Shown here piece after piece: positions 54,029 through 62,985 of a stretch of DNA of 64,000 nt. This DNA comes from Cloacibacterium caeni. Its GTDB lineage: Bacteria > Bacteroidota > Bacteroidia > Flavobacteriales > Weeksellaceae. Position numbers and translations under genes: made by a program. Below the pieces are notes generated by a model. That model saw only the letters and a program-made list of their open reading frames with translations. It had not been told where the DNA came from and did not search any database. The stretch is taken from contig NZ_OU015319.1 of the NCBI RefSeq assembly GCF_907163125.1, positions 1,364,001-1,428,000 of the forward strand, written 5' to 3'. The first letter of the stretch is position 1. Every line of letters begins with the position of its first letter.

Positions 54029-54457
54029 ATGGCAGATTCTTTCTCAAAAAAAGAAAACTTTAAGAAAAAAATTCAAAAACAAAAAGAAAAAGCACAGCGC
54101 CGTGAAGAGCGTAAAGCGAACAACAACAAAGGAAAAGAACTAGAAGATATGTTTTCCTATGTAGATGAGTTCGGAAGAATTACAACTACTCCGCCAGAAA
54201 AAAGACAAGAAGTTTCTCTAGACGATATTCAATTAGGAGCTGCTCCTATTCCTGAAGAAGAAACTAGAAAGTCTGGAATCATCACTTTCTTAAGCGAAAA
54301 AGGTTACGGTTTTATTACCGAAGACCGCTCAAAAGAAAATGTGTTTTTCCACCAAAATAATGCAAGAGAAATCCTGAAAAAAGGGCACAAAGTATCTTTC
54401 GAGAAAGAAAGATCTGCTAAAGGATTTTCGGCTATCAACATTGAATTGGTAAAATAA
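54029..54457 (+). CDS. Cold-shock-domain protein with basic N-terminal extension
   Basis: 142 residues. Residues 1-45 are Lys/Arg/Gln/Glu-rich helix (KKKIQKQKEKAQRREERKAN), 45-80 acidic linker, 80-142 a cold-shock domain with RNP1 KGYGFITED and RNP2 VFFHQNNA. Binds single-stranded nucleic acid; the basic helix probably adds RNA or ribosome affinity. Followed by a plain CspA-type gene 161 bp later. Confidence 0.85.
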   Translation: MADSFSKKENFKKKIQKQKEKAQRREERKANNNKGKELEDMFSYVDEFGRITTTPPEKRQEVSLDDIQLGAAPIPEEETRKSGIITFLSEKGYGFITEDRSKENVFFHQNNAREILKKGHKVSFEKERSAKGFSAINIELVK

Positions 54458-54618
54458 CGAGAAATCATCTTTGGAATACTATTTCAAAACTATTTCTCTT
54501 TACTCCATACATTGCGCAAAAGCGCTATTACCCGTTAAGAAATAAGAAACTTAGGTTTACTGCTTCTTAATCCATTAACCAAGACATTGTAAAAAATGTC
54601 TATTTAAAACCCATTACT

Positions 54619-54813
54619 ATGCAAGAAGGCACCGTAAAATTTTACAACGAAACAAAAGGTTTCGGATTTATTACTCCAAGTAACGGAGGAGCTGACATTT
54701 TTGTACATTCTTCTGGTTTAAGCACTAGAACAATTAGAGAAAATGACAAAGTTGTGTACCAAGTAACACAAGGACAAAAAGGATTAAACGCTATTCAAGT
54801 AAAATTAGCATAA
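54619..54813 (+). CDS. CspA-family cold-shock protein
   Basis: 64 residues, whole cold-shock domain: GTVKFYNETKGFGFITPSNG (RNP1 KGFGFI) and ADIFVHSSGL (RNP2). RNA chaperone/nucleic-acid binding. Its 5' region has hairpins GCGCAAAAGCGC (54514) and GACAT/ATGTC (54583-54600), which could form a structured leader; cold regulation is not shown by sequence alone. Confidence 0.95.
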   Translation: MQEGTVKFYNETKGFGFITPSNGGADIFVHSSGLSTRTIRENDKVVYQVTQGQKGLNAIQVKLA

Positions 54814-54837
54814 TCTCTTTTTGGTATTCTATATACA

Positions 54838-54870
54838 CGAAAGCGACTTCTTAGGAAGTCGCTTTTTTTT
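54838..54870 (+). terminator. Terminator of the cold-shock gene
   Basis: AAGCGACTTC / GAAGTCGCTT stem with a 4-nt loop and T8. Confidence 0.92.
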
Positions 54871-55025
54871 GTTTTTCTTCTTAAAAAACGTATTTCTCTT
54901 GATTTAGATTTTTCAAAAGGTAAAAATCAATAAATTTTATTCTATTGGTTTACAAATCTTTTAGGAGTTAGAGAAACAAGTCAACAAAATTCCTTATTTT
55001 TGCACATCTTAAAAAATCATTCACT

Positions 55026-56393
55026 ATGTTTAATAGTCTTCAGGACAAGCTAGATAAAGCCTTACAAAACATTCAAGGCCGCGGAAAAATTACAGAAATT
55101 AACGTAGCAGAGACGGTAAAAGAAATTCGCCGTGCTCTAGTAGATGCCGATGTTAATTACAAAGTAGCCAAAGACCTTACCAAAAGAGTTCAAGACAAAG
55201 CACTAGGACAAAACGTGCTTACGTCTATTACTCCAGGGCAATTGATGACCAAGATTGTACATGATGAATTGGTAGAATTGATGGGGACTACTCAAGAAGG
55301 CATTAATCTTTCTGACAAGCCTACTATTATTTTAATTGCTGGGTTACAAGGTTCTGGTAAAACTACTTTTTCTGGAAAACTCGCCAATTATTTAAAACAA
55401 AAAAGAAGCAAAAACCCTTTATTGGTTGCGTGTGATGTTTACAGACCTGCTGCAATAGACCAGTTAACGGTTCTTGCAGACCAAGTAGGCGTAGCCATCT
55501 ACAAAGAAATCGAAAATAAAAATCCTGTAGAAATTTCTCAAAACGCTATTCAGTTTGCTAAAGATAACAAGCATGATGTAGTGATTATAGATACCGCAGG
55601 TCGTCTTGCCATAGACGAAGCCATGATGAACGAAATCAGAAACGTTCACCAAGCCGTAAAACCTACAGAAACTCTTTTCGTAGTAGATGCGATGACGGGA
55701 CAAGATGCCGTAAATACAGCTCTTGCATTTAACCATGTTTTAGATTACAATGGTGTAGTTCTAACCAAATTAGATGGTGATACCAGAGGTGGTGCTGCGC
55801 TTACAGTTCGTTCGGTAGTTAACAAACCGATTAAGTTTATTTCTACAGGCGAAAAAATGGAAGCTCTAGACCTGTTCTACCCAGAAAGAATGGCAGACAG
55901 AATTCTAGGAATGGGAGACGTAGTTTCCTTAGTAGAAAGAGCTCAAGAACAATTTGACGAAGAAGAAGCTAAAAAACTTCACAAAAAAATCGCTAAAAAT
56001 GAATTTGGTTTTGATGATTTCTTAACGCAGATTAACCAAATCAAAAAAATGGGTAACATGAAAGACTTAATGGGAATGTTACCAGGTGTAGGAAAAGCCA
56101 TAAAAGATGTAGACATTAATGATGACGCTTTCAAACACATAGAAGCCATTATTTATTCTATGACTCCAGAAGAAAGGAGAAGACCTTCTGTGATTGATAT
56201 GAACCGTAAAAAGAGAATTGCTAAAGGTGCGGGAAGAAAATTAGAAGATGTAAATGCACTGATGAAACAATTCGAACAGATGGGCAAAATGATGAAGATG
56301 ATGCAAGGTCCTCAAGGAAAGCAACTCATGCAGATGATGAGCAAAGGAATGCCAAGTATGCCTGGAATGGGCGGCAACCTTTTCGGAAAATAG
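55026..56393 (+). CDS. ffh: Signal recognition particle GTPase Ffh
   Basis: 455 residues. N domain helices, then GTPase motifs GLQGSGKTTFSGKLA (P-loop, ~residue 107), DTAGR (~190), TKLDGDTRGGAAL (~247), and a Met-rich M domain ending GKMMKMMQGPQGKQLMQMMS that binds signal sequences and 4.5S RNA. -7 box TATTTTTG at 54995-55002. Targets nascent membrane proteins to the Sec translocon. Confidence 0.98.
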   Translation: MFNSLQDKLDKALQNIQGRGKITEINVAETVKEIRRALVDADVNYKVAKDLTKRVQDKALGQNVLTSITPGQLMTKIVHDELVELMGTTQEGINLSDKPTIILIAGLQGSGKTTFSGKLANYLKQKRSKNPLLVACDVYRPAAIDQLTVLADQVGVAIYKEIENKNPVEISQNAIQFAKDNKHDVVIIDTAGRLAIDEAMMNEIRNVHQAVKPTETLFVVDAMTGQDAVNTALAFNHVLDYNGVVLTKLDGDTRGGAALTVRSVVNKPIKFISTGEKMEALDLFYPERMADRILGMGDVVSLVERAQEQFDEEEAKKLHKKIAKNEFGFDDFLTQINQIKKMGNMKDLMGMLPGVGKAIKDVDINDDAFKHIEAIIYSMTPEERRRPSVIDMNRKKRIAKGAGRKLEDVNALMKQFEQMGKMMKMMQGPQGKQLMQMMSKGMPSMPGMGGNLFGK

Positions 56394-56411
56394 TTTTAAA
56401 ATATATAAATA

Positions 56412-56448
56412 AAAAATCCTGAGAAATAAATATTCTCAGGATTTTTTA
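56412..56448. terminator. Bidirectional terminator between ffh and phoH
   Basis: AATCCTGAGAA / TTCTCAGGATT stem with A run before and T run after; serves both convergent genes. Confidence 0.9.
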
Positions 56449-56450
56449 GT

Positions 56451-57410
56451 TTATTCTTCTCTTTGTCTTTTTTCTTCGGCGTTATAAGCCAAAATAATTT
56501 TTTTCACTACAGGGTGTCTTACCACATCTTCTTCGGTAAGATGTACAAAACCTATTTCATGAACTCCTTTTAGAATTCTCATGGCTTCTTTTAGCCCAGA
56601 ATGTTGTTTTGGCGGTAAATCTACCTGACTTGGGTCTCCAGTGATAATGAATTTAGCATTCATTCCCATTCTCGTCAGAAACATTTTCATTTGAGAATGT
56701 GTGGTATTCTGCGCTTCATCTAGAATGACAAAAGCTTCATCTAACGTTCTCCCTCTCATAAAAGCTAATGGAGCCACTTCTATCACTTTGCGCTCGATAA
56801 AACCTTCTAATTTTTCGTGAGGAATCATATCTCTCAACGCATCATACAACGGTTGTAAATAAGGATCGAGCTTTTCTTTCAAGTCACCCGGTAAAAATCC
56901 TAAACTCTCCCCTGCTTCTACTGCAGGTCTGGTTAAAATAATTCTTTTGACTTCTTTATCTCTCAATGCTCTCACTGCCAATGCTACACTGGTATAGGTT
57001 TTCCCTGTTCCTGCAGGACCGATGGCAAAAACCATGTCTTTCTTTTCACTTTCTTTGACCAATTTTTTAAGGTTGGTGGTTTTGGCTTTGATGATTTTAC
57101 CATTTACCCCTTTTACAATGATATCTTGGTCAAAAACCAATTGTTTCTCCTCCTCACTTTTTATTTTGAGAATGTTTTCTAAATCTTTAAGTCCAATAGA
57201 ATTATTGGTGGAAATATAACTCACAATATCATCTAATTTCTGCTTAAGTACATCTAGAGTTTCTTGATTTCCCATTGCAAAAATAAAATTGTCTCTCCCT
57301 GTGATTTTCAGCGTAGGAAAAGAAGATTTCAATAAATTAAAATACTGATTGTTAACACCATAAAACGTTTTAGTGTCTATTCCTGTGAGTTCGTAAGTGA
57401 TTTCGTACAA
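56451..57410 (-). CDS. phoH: PhoH-family ATPase
   Basis: 319 residues. Walker A FAIGPAGTGKTYTSVALAVR (~residue 133), Walker B AFVILDEAQNTTHSQMKMFL (~230), sensor FIITGDPSQVDLP. N-terminal KH-like region. Thought to act in RNA metabolism or phosphate starvation; the role in Bacteroidota is not established. Confidence 0.93.
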   Translation of the reverse strand: MYEITYELTGIDTKTFYGVNNQYFNLLKSSFPTLKITGRDNFIFAMGNQETLDVLKQKLDDIVSYISTNNSIGLKDLENILKIKSEEEKQLVFDQDIIVKGVNGKIIKAKTTNLKKLVKESEKKDMVFAIGPAGTGKTYTSVALAVRALRDKEVKRIILTRPAVEAGESLGFLPGDLKEKLDPYLQPLYDALRDMIPHEKLEGFIERKVIEVAPLAFMRGRTLDEAFVILDEAQNTTHSQMKMFLTRMGMNAKFIITGDPSQVDLPPKQHSGLKEAMRILKGVHEIGFVHLTEEDVVRHPVVKKIILAYNAEEKRQREE

Positions 57411-57487
57411 ATTGTTTATATTTTTAAAAATTTTATCTTACCAAAAATAAGCAATATCTTTGTTTTTTCAAATTTTTACTATTAAAA

Positions 57488-58315
57488 ATGCCAATAATTA
57501 CCCTTACATCAGATTATGGAAATCTAGACCACAGAGTTTCAGCCATTAAAGGCAGCATTCTCCAGCTTAATCCCGATGCTAGAATTATTGATATTACCCA
57601 TGAAATTGGAGCGTATAATTTGATTCAAACCGCCTATATTCTTAGAAATGCTTACGCGCATTTCCCTAAAGAGAGTGTGCATATTATTTCCGTGGACAGT
57701 TTTTTTCACAAAGACCGAAAAAATCTTTTGGTAAAAATGGATGGGCATTATTTCATTACTGCTGACAACGGATTGATGAGCCTCACTTTTTTTGACCAAA
57801 AACCAGAAGCCATTTATGAAATTACCATCAATAATCGTTTTGACGACGAAGTGAAATTTGCCAGTGTGGACATTTTCGTTCCCGTCGCTGCACATTTGAC
57901 CAAAGGTGGTTTGCCAGAACTTATCGGCAGAAAAATTAAGGAATACAAGTGTACTACTTTTGCAAAACCTTATTTCAATGAACCTGAGAAAATGCTGATT
58001 GGCGAGGTGATGTACATTGATAATTTCGGGAATTGTGTAACCAATATCAGCAAATTAATTTTTGATAAAACAATGGTGAATTTCAATAATTTTGAGATTA
58101 ACATTCGAAATATTTTACTGAAAAACATCAACCGTAAATACACAGACATCGTCACCGATTGGGAAAAAGAAAATGAATATCATGGCAAAGCTTCTGCTCT
58201 TTTTAATGGTCAAGATTTATTAGAAATCACCATTTATAAAGGTACAAAAAACAATGGCGCCAATTCGCTTTTTGGCTTAAAAGTGGGTGATAAGGTGTAT
58301 ATACAGTTTGAATGA
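57488..58315 (+). CDS. SAM hydroxide adenosyltransferase (DUF62 family)
   Basis: 275 residues. N-terminal ITLTSDYGNLDHRVSAIKG and HIISVDSFF with FITADNGLMSL; C-terminal domain LIGEVMYIDNFGNCVTNI, all standard for the chlorinase/fluorinase superfamily whose common members hydrolyse SAM to adenosine and methionine. Divergent from phoH; -7 box TATCTTTG at 57455-57462. Confidence 0.92.
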   Translation: MPIITLTSDYGNLDHRVSAIKGSILQLNPDARIIDITHEIGAYNLIQTAYILRNAYAHFPKESVHIISVDSFFHKDRKNLLVKMDGHYFITADNGLMSLTFFDQKPEAIYEITINNRFDDEVKFASVDIFVPVAAHLTKGGLPELIGRKIKEYKCTTFAKPYFNEPEKMLIGEVMYIDNFGNCVTNISKLIFDKTMVNFNNFEINIRNILLKNINRKYTDIVTDWEKENEYHGKASALFNGQDLLEITIYKGTKNNGANSLFGLKVGDKVYIQFE

Positions 58316-58363
58316 TGGATGTTAGATGTTAGATGTTAGAAAAATCGTAAATCGTAAATTACC

Positions 58364-58909
58364 ATGACTTATTTAATCATAAAAGCGCTGCATATCATCT
58401 TTATGGTGAGTTATTTTGCGGGAATTTTTTATCTCGTAAGAATTTTTGTGTATTACAAAGACACTGATGCTTTCGAAAGTCCTAAAAAGGAAATTCTACG
58501 TGAGCAATATGTATTTATGGCAAGAAGATTATGGAATATTATCACGGTTCCTGCTTTTGTTTTGATGACTATTTTTGGAACAATTTTAATTTTAATGAAC
58601 CCTACACTTTTACAAATGTCTTGGTTTCAGTTGAAAATAGCCTTTCTCATAGGACTTTTCATCTACCATTATTGGTCTTGGAAAAAAGTATTAGAAATAA
58701 AAAACCTACAAAACGGTGAACTAAAAACCGCCAATCTCAAATTAAGACAAGCCAATGAAATTGCAACATTTCTTCTATTTTTAGTGGTTTTCACAGTAAT
58801 TTTAAAATCTTTGACCATTGAAAATTGGTGGCAATTAATTACAGGATTTTTCGTTATTGTGTTTGTGATTATGATGACGGTAAAATTGGTGAATAAGAAA
58901 AAGTCTTAA
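58364..58909 (+). CDS. hemJ: Protoporphyrinogen IX oxidase HemJ-like membrane protein
   Basis: 181 residues, four to five helices. HIIFMVSYFAGIFYLVRIFVYY (His near residue 10 and Arg), MARRLWNIITVPAFVLMTIFG, LKIAFLIGLFIYHYW (second conserved His/Tyr region) and RQANEIATFLLFLVV match the HemJ/UPF0093 pattern. Oxidises protoporphyrinogen IX in heme synthesis. Preceded by short direct repeats (ATGTTAG three times at 58318-58338). Confidence 0.82.
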   Translation: MTYLIIKALHIIFMVSYFAGIFYLVRIFVYYKDTDAFESPKKEILREQYVFMARRLWNIITVPAFVLMTIFGTILILMNPTLLQMSWFQLKIAFLIGLFIYHYWSWKKVLEIKNLQNGELKTANLKLRQANEIATFLLFLVVFTVILKSLTIENWWQLITGFFVIVFVIMMTVKLVNKKKS

Positions 58910-58969
58910 TATCACAGAGATCACAAAGAACAGCCACAAAGTTCACAATGATTTTTTATAAATACCTTC

Positions 58970-59095
58970 ACAAAGACGCTTCGCTTGATTGAGTTTATAC
59001 TATTTTAGACTTAATCATAAAGCTTCGAAAAGCAAGGCGTCTCAAATATCTTAATTTTGTGTACTTTGTGATTACTTTGAGAACTTTGTGATAAA
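58970..59095. repeat. Intergenic repeat, copy 1
   Basis: Contains GCTTCGAAAAGCAAGGCGTC, then a TTAATTTTGTG...ACTTTGTG...ACTTTGAGAACTTTGTGAT stretch (59047-59092) that recurs at 62152-62223 with few changes. Belongs to the degenerate 'ACTTTGTG/CGCAAAG' family seen between Bacteroidota genes. Confidence 0.7.
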
Positions 59096-59111
59096 ATAAA
59101 ACTAAAAAACT

Positions 59112-59483
59112 ATGACCGAAAATGAATTATCAACCATCATCATTGGTTGTGCAATAGAAGTACATCGAAGATTGGGAGCAGGTTTATTAGAAAGAGCATA
59201 CCAAGAATGTTTAATGTACGAATTAAAACTAAATGGCTTGAAAGTAGAAAAAGAAGTATTGCTTCATATTACTTACAAAGACTTGAAAATAGATAATGGT
59301 TACAGAATAGATTTATTAGTAGAAGATAAAGTAGTGGTAGAATTAAAAACTGTAGAAGAACTTCACAATGCACATTTTGCTCAGGTTCTAACTTATCTTA
59401 AATTTGGAAACTACAAATTAGGGCTCATTTTTAATTTTAATGAAGCTATTTTAAAAAACGGAATTAAAAGAATTATCAATTAA
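59112..59483 (+). CDS. GxxExxY-family protein
   Basis: 123 residues. GAGLLERAYQECLMYELKL holds the family's name motif GxxExxY; then DLLVEDKVVVELKTVEEL, a PD-(D/E)xK-like D...ExK pattern suggesting a nuclease fold, and the NFGNYKLGLIFNFNE-like end. Function unproven. Its stop overlaps the gldF start (TAATG), an odd coupling to a gliding gene. Confidence 0.9.
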   Translation: MTENELSTIIIGCAIEVHRRLGAGLLERAYQECLMYELKLNGLKVEKEVLLHITYKDLKIDNGYRIDLLVEDKVVVELKTVEELHNAHFAQVLTYLKFGNYKLGLIFNFNEAILKNGIKRIIN

Positions 59484-60211
59484 TGATTGCTATACTAAAA
59501 AAAGAACTTTGGAGTTATTTCGGGAATTGGAGTGCATGGATTATCGTCGGTGCATTTTCTTTGATTTCTGCTTTATTTTTATTTTTTTTCGAGAATGATT
59601 TCAATATTCTAGAAATCGGAACGGCAAGTTTGCAGAGCTTTTTCACGCTTTCGCCGTGGCTGTTTTTGTTCATTATTCCAGCATTAGCCATGAAATCTTT
59701 TGCTGAGGAACAACAAAACGGAACATTGCAATGGCTTTTTTCTCAACCATTAAGCATTTCTGAAATCGTTTCAGGGAAATTTCTTGCGGTATTTTTAGTA
59801 GGGATTTTATGTTTACTTCCCTCATTAGTTTACCTCTACTCCGTTTACGTTTTAGGCGTTCCAGCAGGAAATTTAGACCTGGGAGCAACTTTAGGAAGCT
59901 ATTTCGGAATTATTCTTCTCATTGCAGCATTTTCTGCGGTTGGGATTTTGGCAAGTTCACTTTCCACGAATCAAATTATGGCTTATTTATTGGGTGTTTT
60001 CTTGAATTTCATTTTATACTTTGGTATAGAGCAATTGGCCAATTTCAAATTATTGGGAGGTGCTGATTATTTGCTTCAAAATCTTGGTTTTTATCATCAT
60101 TTTATCGCTTTTACAAGAGGTTTGATTGATACCCAAGATGTGTTTTACTTCCTGTTGGTGATTGGATTGAGTTTGTTTTTGGCAAAAGTTTTTGTGGAGA
60201 AGAAGAAATAG
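59483..60211 (+). CDS. gldF: Gliding-motility ABC transporter permease GldF
   Basis: 242 residues, six helices. ELWSYFGNWSAWIIVGAFSL, FAEEQQNGTLQWLFSQPLSI (the E-x-NGT-x-xx-L motif of ABC-2 permeases of this kind), GKFLAVFLVGILCLLPSLVY. With GldG and the ATPase GldA it forms a transporter tied to gliding in Flavobacterium johnsoniae. gldA is not next to it here. Confidence 0.92.
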   Translation: MIAILKKELWSYFGNWSAWIIVGAFSLISALFLFFFENDFNILEIGTASLQSFFTLSPWLFLFIIPALAMKSFAEEQQNGTLQWLFSQPLSISEIVSGKFLAVFLVGILCLLPSLVYLYSVYVLGVPAGNLDLGATLGSYFGIILLIAAFSAVGILASSLSTNQIMAYLLGVFLNFILYFGIEQLANFKLLGGADYLLQNLGFYHHFIAFTRGLIDTQDVFYFLLVIGLSLFLAKVFVEKKK

Positions 60212-60364
60212 TTATTTAACCGCAAAAGCAACCAAAGAATTGATTGAAAAATAAAGCAAGCCAAAAGTAAAAAAAGAAAATTCTCCCTTTTTTTTACTTT
60301 TGAAAAACTTAAAAAGCAACAAAAGCTTTTGTCTCTTTTGTGGTTTAAAAATTTAAAATATAAA

Positions 60365-62023
60365 ATGAAACAAAATTTAAAATATATTATTCCAGCCATT
60401 ATCCTATTATTAGGGATTTTCGGGGTATTTTCTCATCGTTTTGATTTGACTAAAGAGAAGCGTTACACCCTTTCTGATGCTACGGTAGAAACGCTGAAAT
60501 CTGTAAAAGAACCACTGACTGTAGAAGTTTATCTGGAAGGTGATTTTCCAGCAAGTTTTAAGCAATTGCAGAACGAAACGCAGTTTCTTTTGGAAGAATT
60601 CAGAAAAATCAATCCAAAAATTGATTACAAATTTATCGATCCTATTGCGACCAAAATGTCTCAAGATACGCTTCAAGCAATGGGAATGCAACCTTCTATG
60701 TTGCCCGATATGAAAGACGGAAAAGTTTCTCAAATCGTGCTTTTCCCTTATGCAGCACTGAAATATAAAGGTTATGGAACTTCTATTTCGCTTATAACCA
60801 ATCAAATGGGAATAGATGCAGCGGAACAGTTAACCAAATCTATTGAAAACCTGGAATTTAACTTCGCATCTACCATTAAATCTTTGGTGGCAGACCAAAA
60901 GAAAAATGTAGGTGTTTTGGTGAATCAAGATGAATTAAGAGTAGATGAATTCCGCAGTTTTATGGACATGACGCTCGAAAACTACAATGCTGGCCCTGTA
61001 ATTCCTATAAACAAAAAAGAGTTGACTTTAGAAGATCTTCCGAATTTAGAAAGAATGAATGCTTTGGTAATTGCAAAGCCTAGAAAAGCCTTTACTGACG
61101 GTGAAAAAGTGATTTTAGACCAATACATTATGAACGGCGGAAAAACACTTTGGATGATTGACGCTGTGAATGCAGAAATGGATACTTTGATGACCAAGAA
61201 AAAACTCATGGCCTATCCTATCGACATTAATATGACTGATTTTTTCTTTAATTATGGCGTGAGAATCAATGCACCTTTGATTAAAGATTTTCAAAAATCT
61301 GCTTTGATTAGATTGCAAGTTGGCGAAGTGGCAGGAAATCCTCAATACACCAACTTAATTTGGCCTTATTTTCCTTTGGGAATTAATGAAAACAACAATC
61401 CGATTACCAAAAACATCAATCCTGTAAAATTTGAATTCCCAACGGCTATTGATACGTTAGGAAGAAAAAATATCAAAACTCAAGTGCTTTACGAATCGAG
61501 TGAAAGAACCACTGCTAAATCGATTCCTAATTATGTAGAGCTCTCAGAAATGGCGAATCTTGACAGTCTTTCTGTAATGGAAAAACCTACAACTCCGAAG
61601 ATTTTTGCGGTGAGTTTAGAAGGTAAATTTACTTCTGCTTATGCGAATAGAAGTGAGAAAAACGGTTTCCCAAATTTCAAAAATGAAGTTGCTGGAAAAA
61701 ATAAAATGATTGTTATTTCTGATGGTGATGTTGGCCGAAATCAAATCATGAAAGGTCAAAACTTACCTTTAGGAGCAGATTTATTAACCGACCAACTCTA
61801 CGGAAACGAACAATTTCTGAGAAACTGCTTAGATTGGCTTCTCGATGATTCTAATTTAATTGAATTAAGAAACAGAAATATAGAATCTCGCTTGCTTGAC
61901 AGAAGAAGAATAGACGAAGAAAAAACGAATTGGCAATGGTTTAATTTGTTGACACCTTTGGCAATTTTAGGACTTTTGGGCGGAGTTTTCTTTTGGTTGA
62001 GAAAGAAGAAATTTGGGCAATAG
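60365..62023 (+). CDS. gldG: Gliding-motility ABC transporter component GldG
   Basis: 552 residues from ATG 60365 (MKQNLKYIIPAIILLL); the frame extends to 60329, rejected because MKQNLKY is the family start. N-terminal helix, long periplasmic domain (RFDLTKEKRYTLSDATVETLK, VYLEGDFPASFKQLQNET, KPRKAFTDGEKVILDQYIMNGG), C-terminal helix LTPLAILGLLGGVFFWLRKK. Same strand as gldF, 153 bp apart. Confidence 0.92.
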   Translation: MKQNLKYIIPAIILLLGIFGVFSHRFDLTKEKRYTLSDATVETLKSVKEPLTVEVYLEGDFPASFKQLQNETQFLLEEFRKINPKIDYKFIDPIATKMSQDTLQAMGMQPSMLPDMKDGKVSQIVLFPYAALKYKGYGTSISLITNQMGIDAAEQLTKSIENLEFNFASTIKSLVADQKKNVGVLVNQDELRVDEFRSFMDMTLENYNAGPVIPINKKELTLEDLPNLERMNALVIAKPRKAFTDGEKVILDQYIMNGGKTLWMIDAVNAEMDTLMTKKKLMAYPIDINMTDFFFNYGVRINAPLIKDFQKSALIRLQVGEVAGNPQYTNLIWPYFPLGINENNNPITKNINPVKFEFPTAIDTLGRKNIKTQVLYESSERTTAKSIPNYVELSEMANLDSLSVMEKPTTPKIFAVSLEGKFTSAYANRSEKNGFPNFKNEVAGKNKMIVISDGDVGRNQIMKGQNLPLGADLLTDQLYGNEQFLRNCLDWLLDDSNLIELRNRNIESRLLDRRRIDEEKTNWQWFNLLTPLAILGLLGGVFFWLRKKKFGQ

Positions 62024-62377
62024 TTCTCACAGATTACACAGATTTTCACAGCATTTTTTCACACAAAGTCGCAAAGATTTTCACGCAATGCTCGCAAAGA
62101 TTTTATTTAACACAGAGTTCGCAGAGTTTTTTGTATAATAATTAAAAGTGAGCTTTGAAAAGCAAAGCGTCTCAAGAATCTTAATTTTGTGAACTTTGTG
62201 CTGCCTTTGAGAACTTTGTGATAGTTTTTCACGCAAAGTCGCAAAGATTTTTTTGAGATAAAACAAGGCGCTTCGTTTTAAAAAAACGAAGCGTCTTTAT
62301 ATACTTTAAAAACTTAAAAACCATGTGAATACTTTTGGTACTTTCGCTTGGCTCTTTTTACTTTTTACTTGATTCTT
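62024..62377. repeat. Intergenic repeat copy 2 and hairpin
   Basis: CACAAAGTCGCAAAGATTTT occurs around 62062 and again near 62233, with related ACACAGAGTTCGCAGAGTTT between. 62152-62223 matches the repeat at 59030-59092. A perfect hairpin GCTTCGTTTT / AAAACGAAGC with T run (62266-62298) looks like the gldG terminator. No gene. Confidence 0.7.
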
Positions 62378-62809
62378 TTACACATCTTTTATAAACTCCT
62401 CATATTCATAATACACCATTTCAAAAGCGGTCATTTTTTCGACAAAAAATTCGAAAATTTCTCGCCAAGTGTTTTTATTGTAGACGGAAACTCCCTGTTT
62501 TTCCACCCAAAATCTAGAAATCACTTTTCCGTTTTCTAAGGCGTAGAATTCATCTTTATACACCTCGCATTTCAGTTCATCTTCTAAAATTCCTTCGAGA
62601 GACCAAAGCTTCTCATAATAAGCATTTCGGAAGATTTCATCTTTCATTTCGATGTCTACAGAAACCTCGGCTTTTTTATTATCACAATAGAATTTAAAGG
62701 CGAAATCTTTGATTTTGGTATCATACAAAATCTATTTTCTCGGAAACGACTTCCCGAAACTGGTCCAAAATTCCTTTTTTATTTTAGCAGCTTCTTCTTT
62801 GCTGAACAT
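62378..62809 (-). pseudogene. DUF4268-like gene with a single nonsense codon
   Basis: From ATG 62809 the frame reads MFSKEEAAKIKKEFWTSFGK, then SFPRK, TAG (62732-62734, codon 26), then ILYDTKIKDFAFKFYCDNKK and on to the stop at 62378. The family pattern is PxxRKWILYxTxIKDxxF, so TAG most simply replaces TGG (Trp). The rest (VSVDIEMKDEIFRNAYYEKL, WREIFEFFVEKM) is intact. Total ~143 codons, normal for stand-alone DUF4268 proteins. A restart at the ATA/TTG codons behind the stop would lack the conserved N-terminus. Confidence 0.75.
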
Positions 62810-62985
62810 TTGATTGAGTTATGAGTGATGAGTTGGCGAAAATAGGGAAAAATTGCGAGTGTTTTTGTATATTTGGATTTAAGAATTACTTTATAAACCA
62901 TGAAATCACTTTTATTAATGTTCAAAATCAAAAACGCTTGTAATAAGTGATTGCATTTGACCATAAAAAAAATAATAATCAACAA

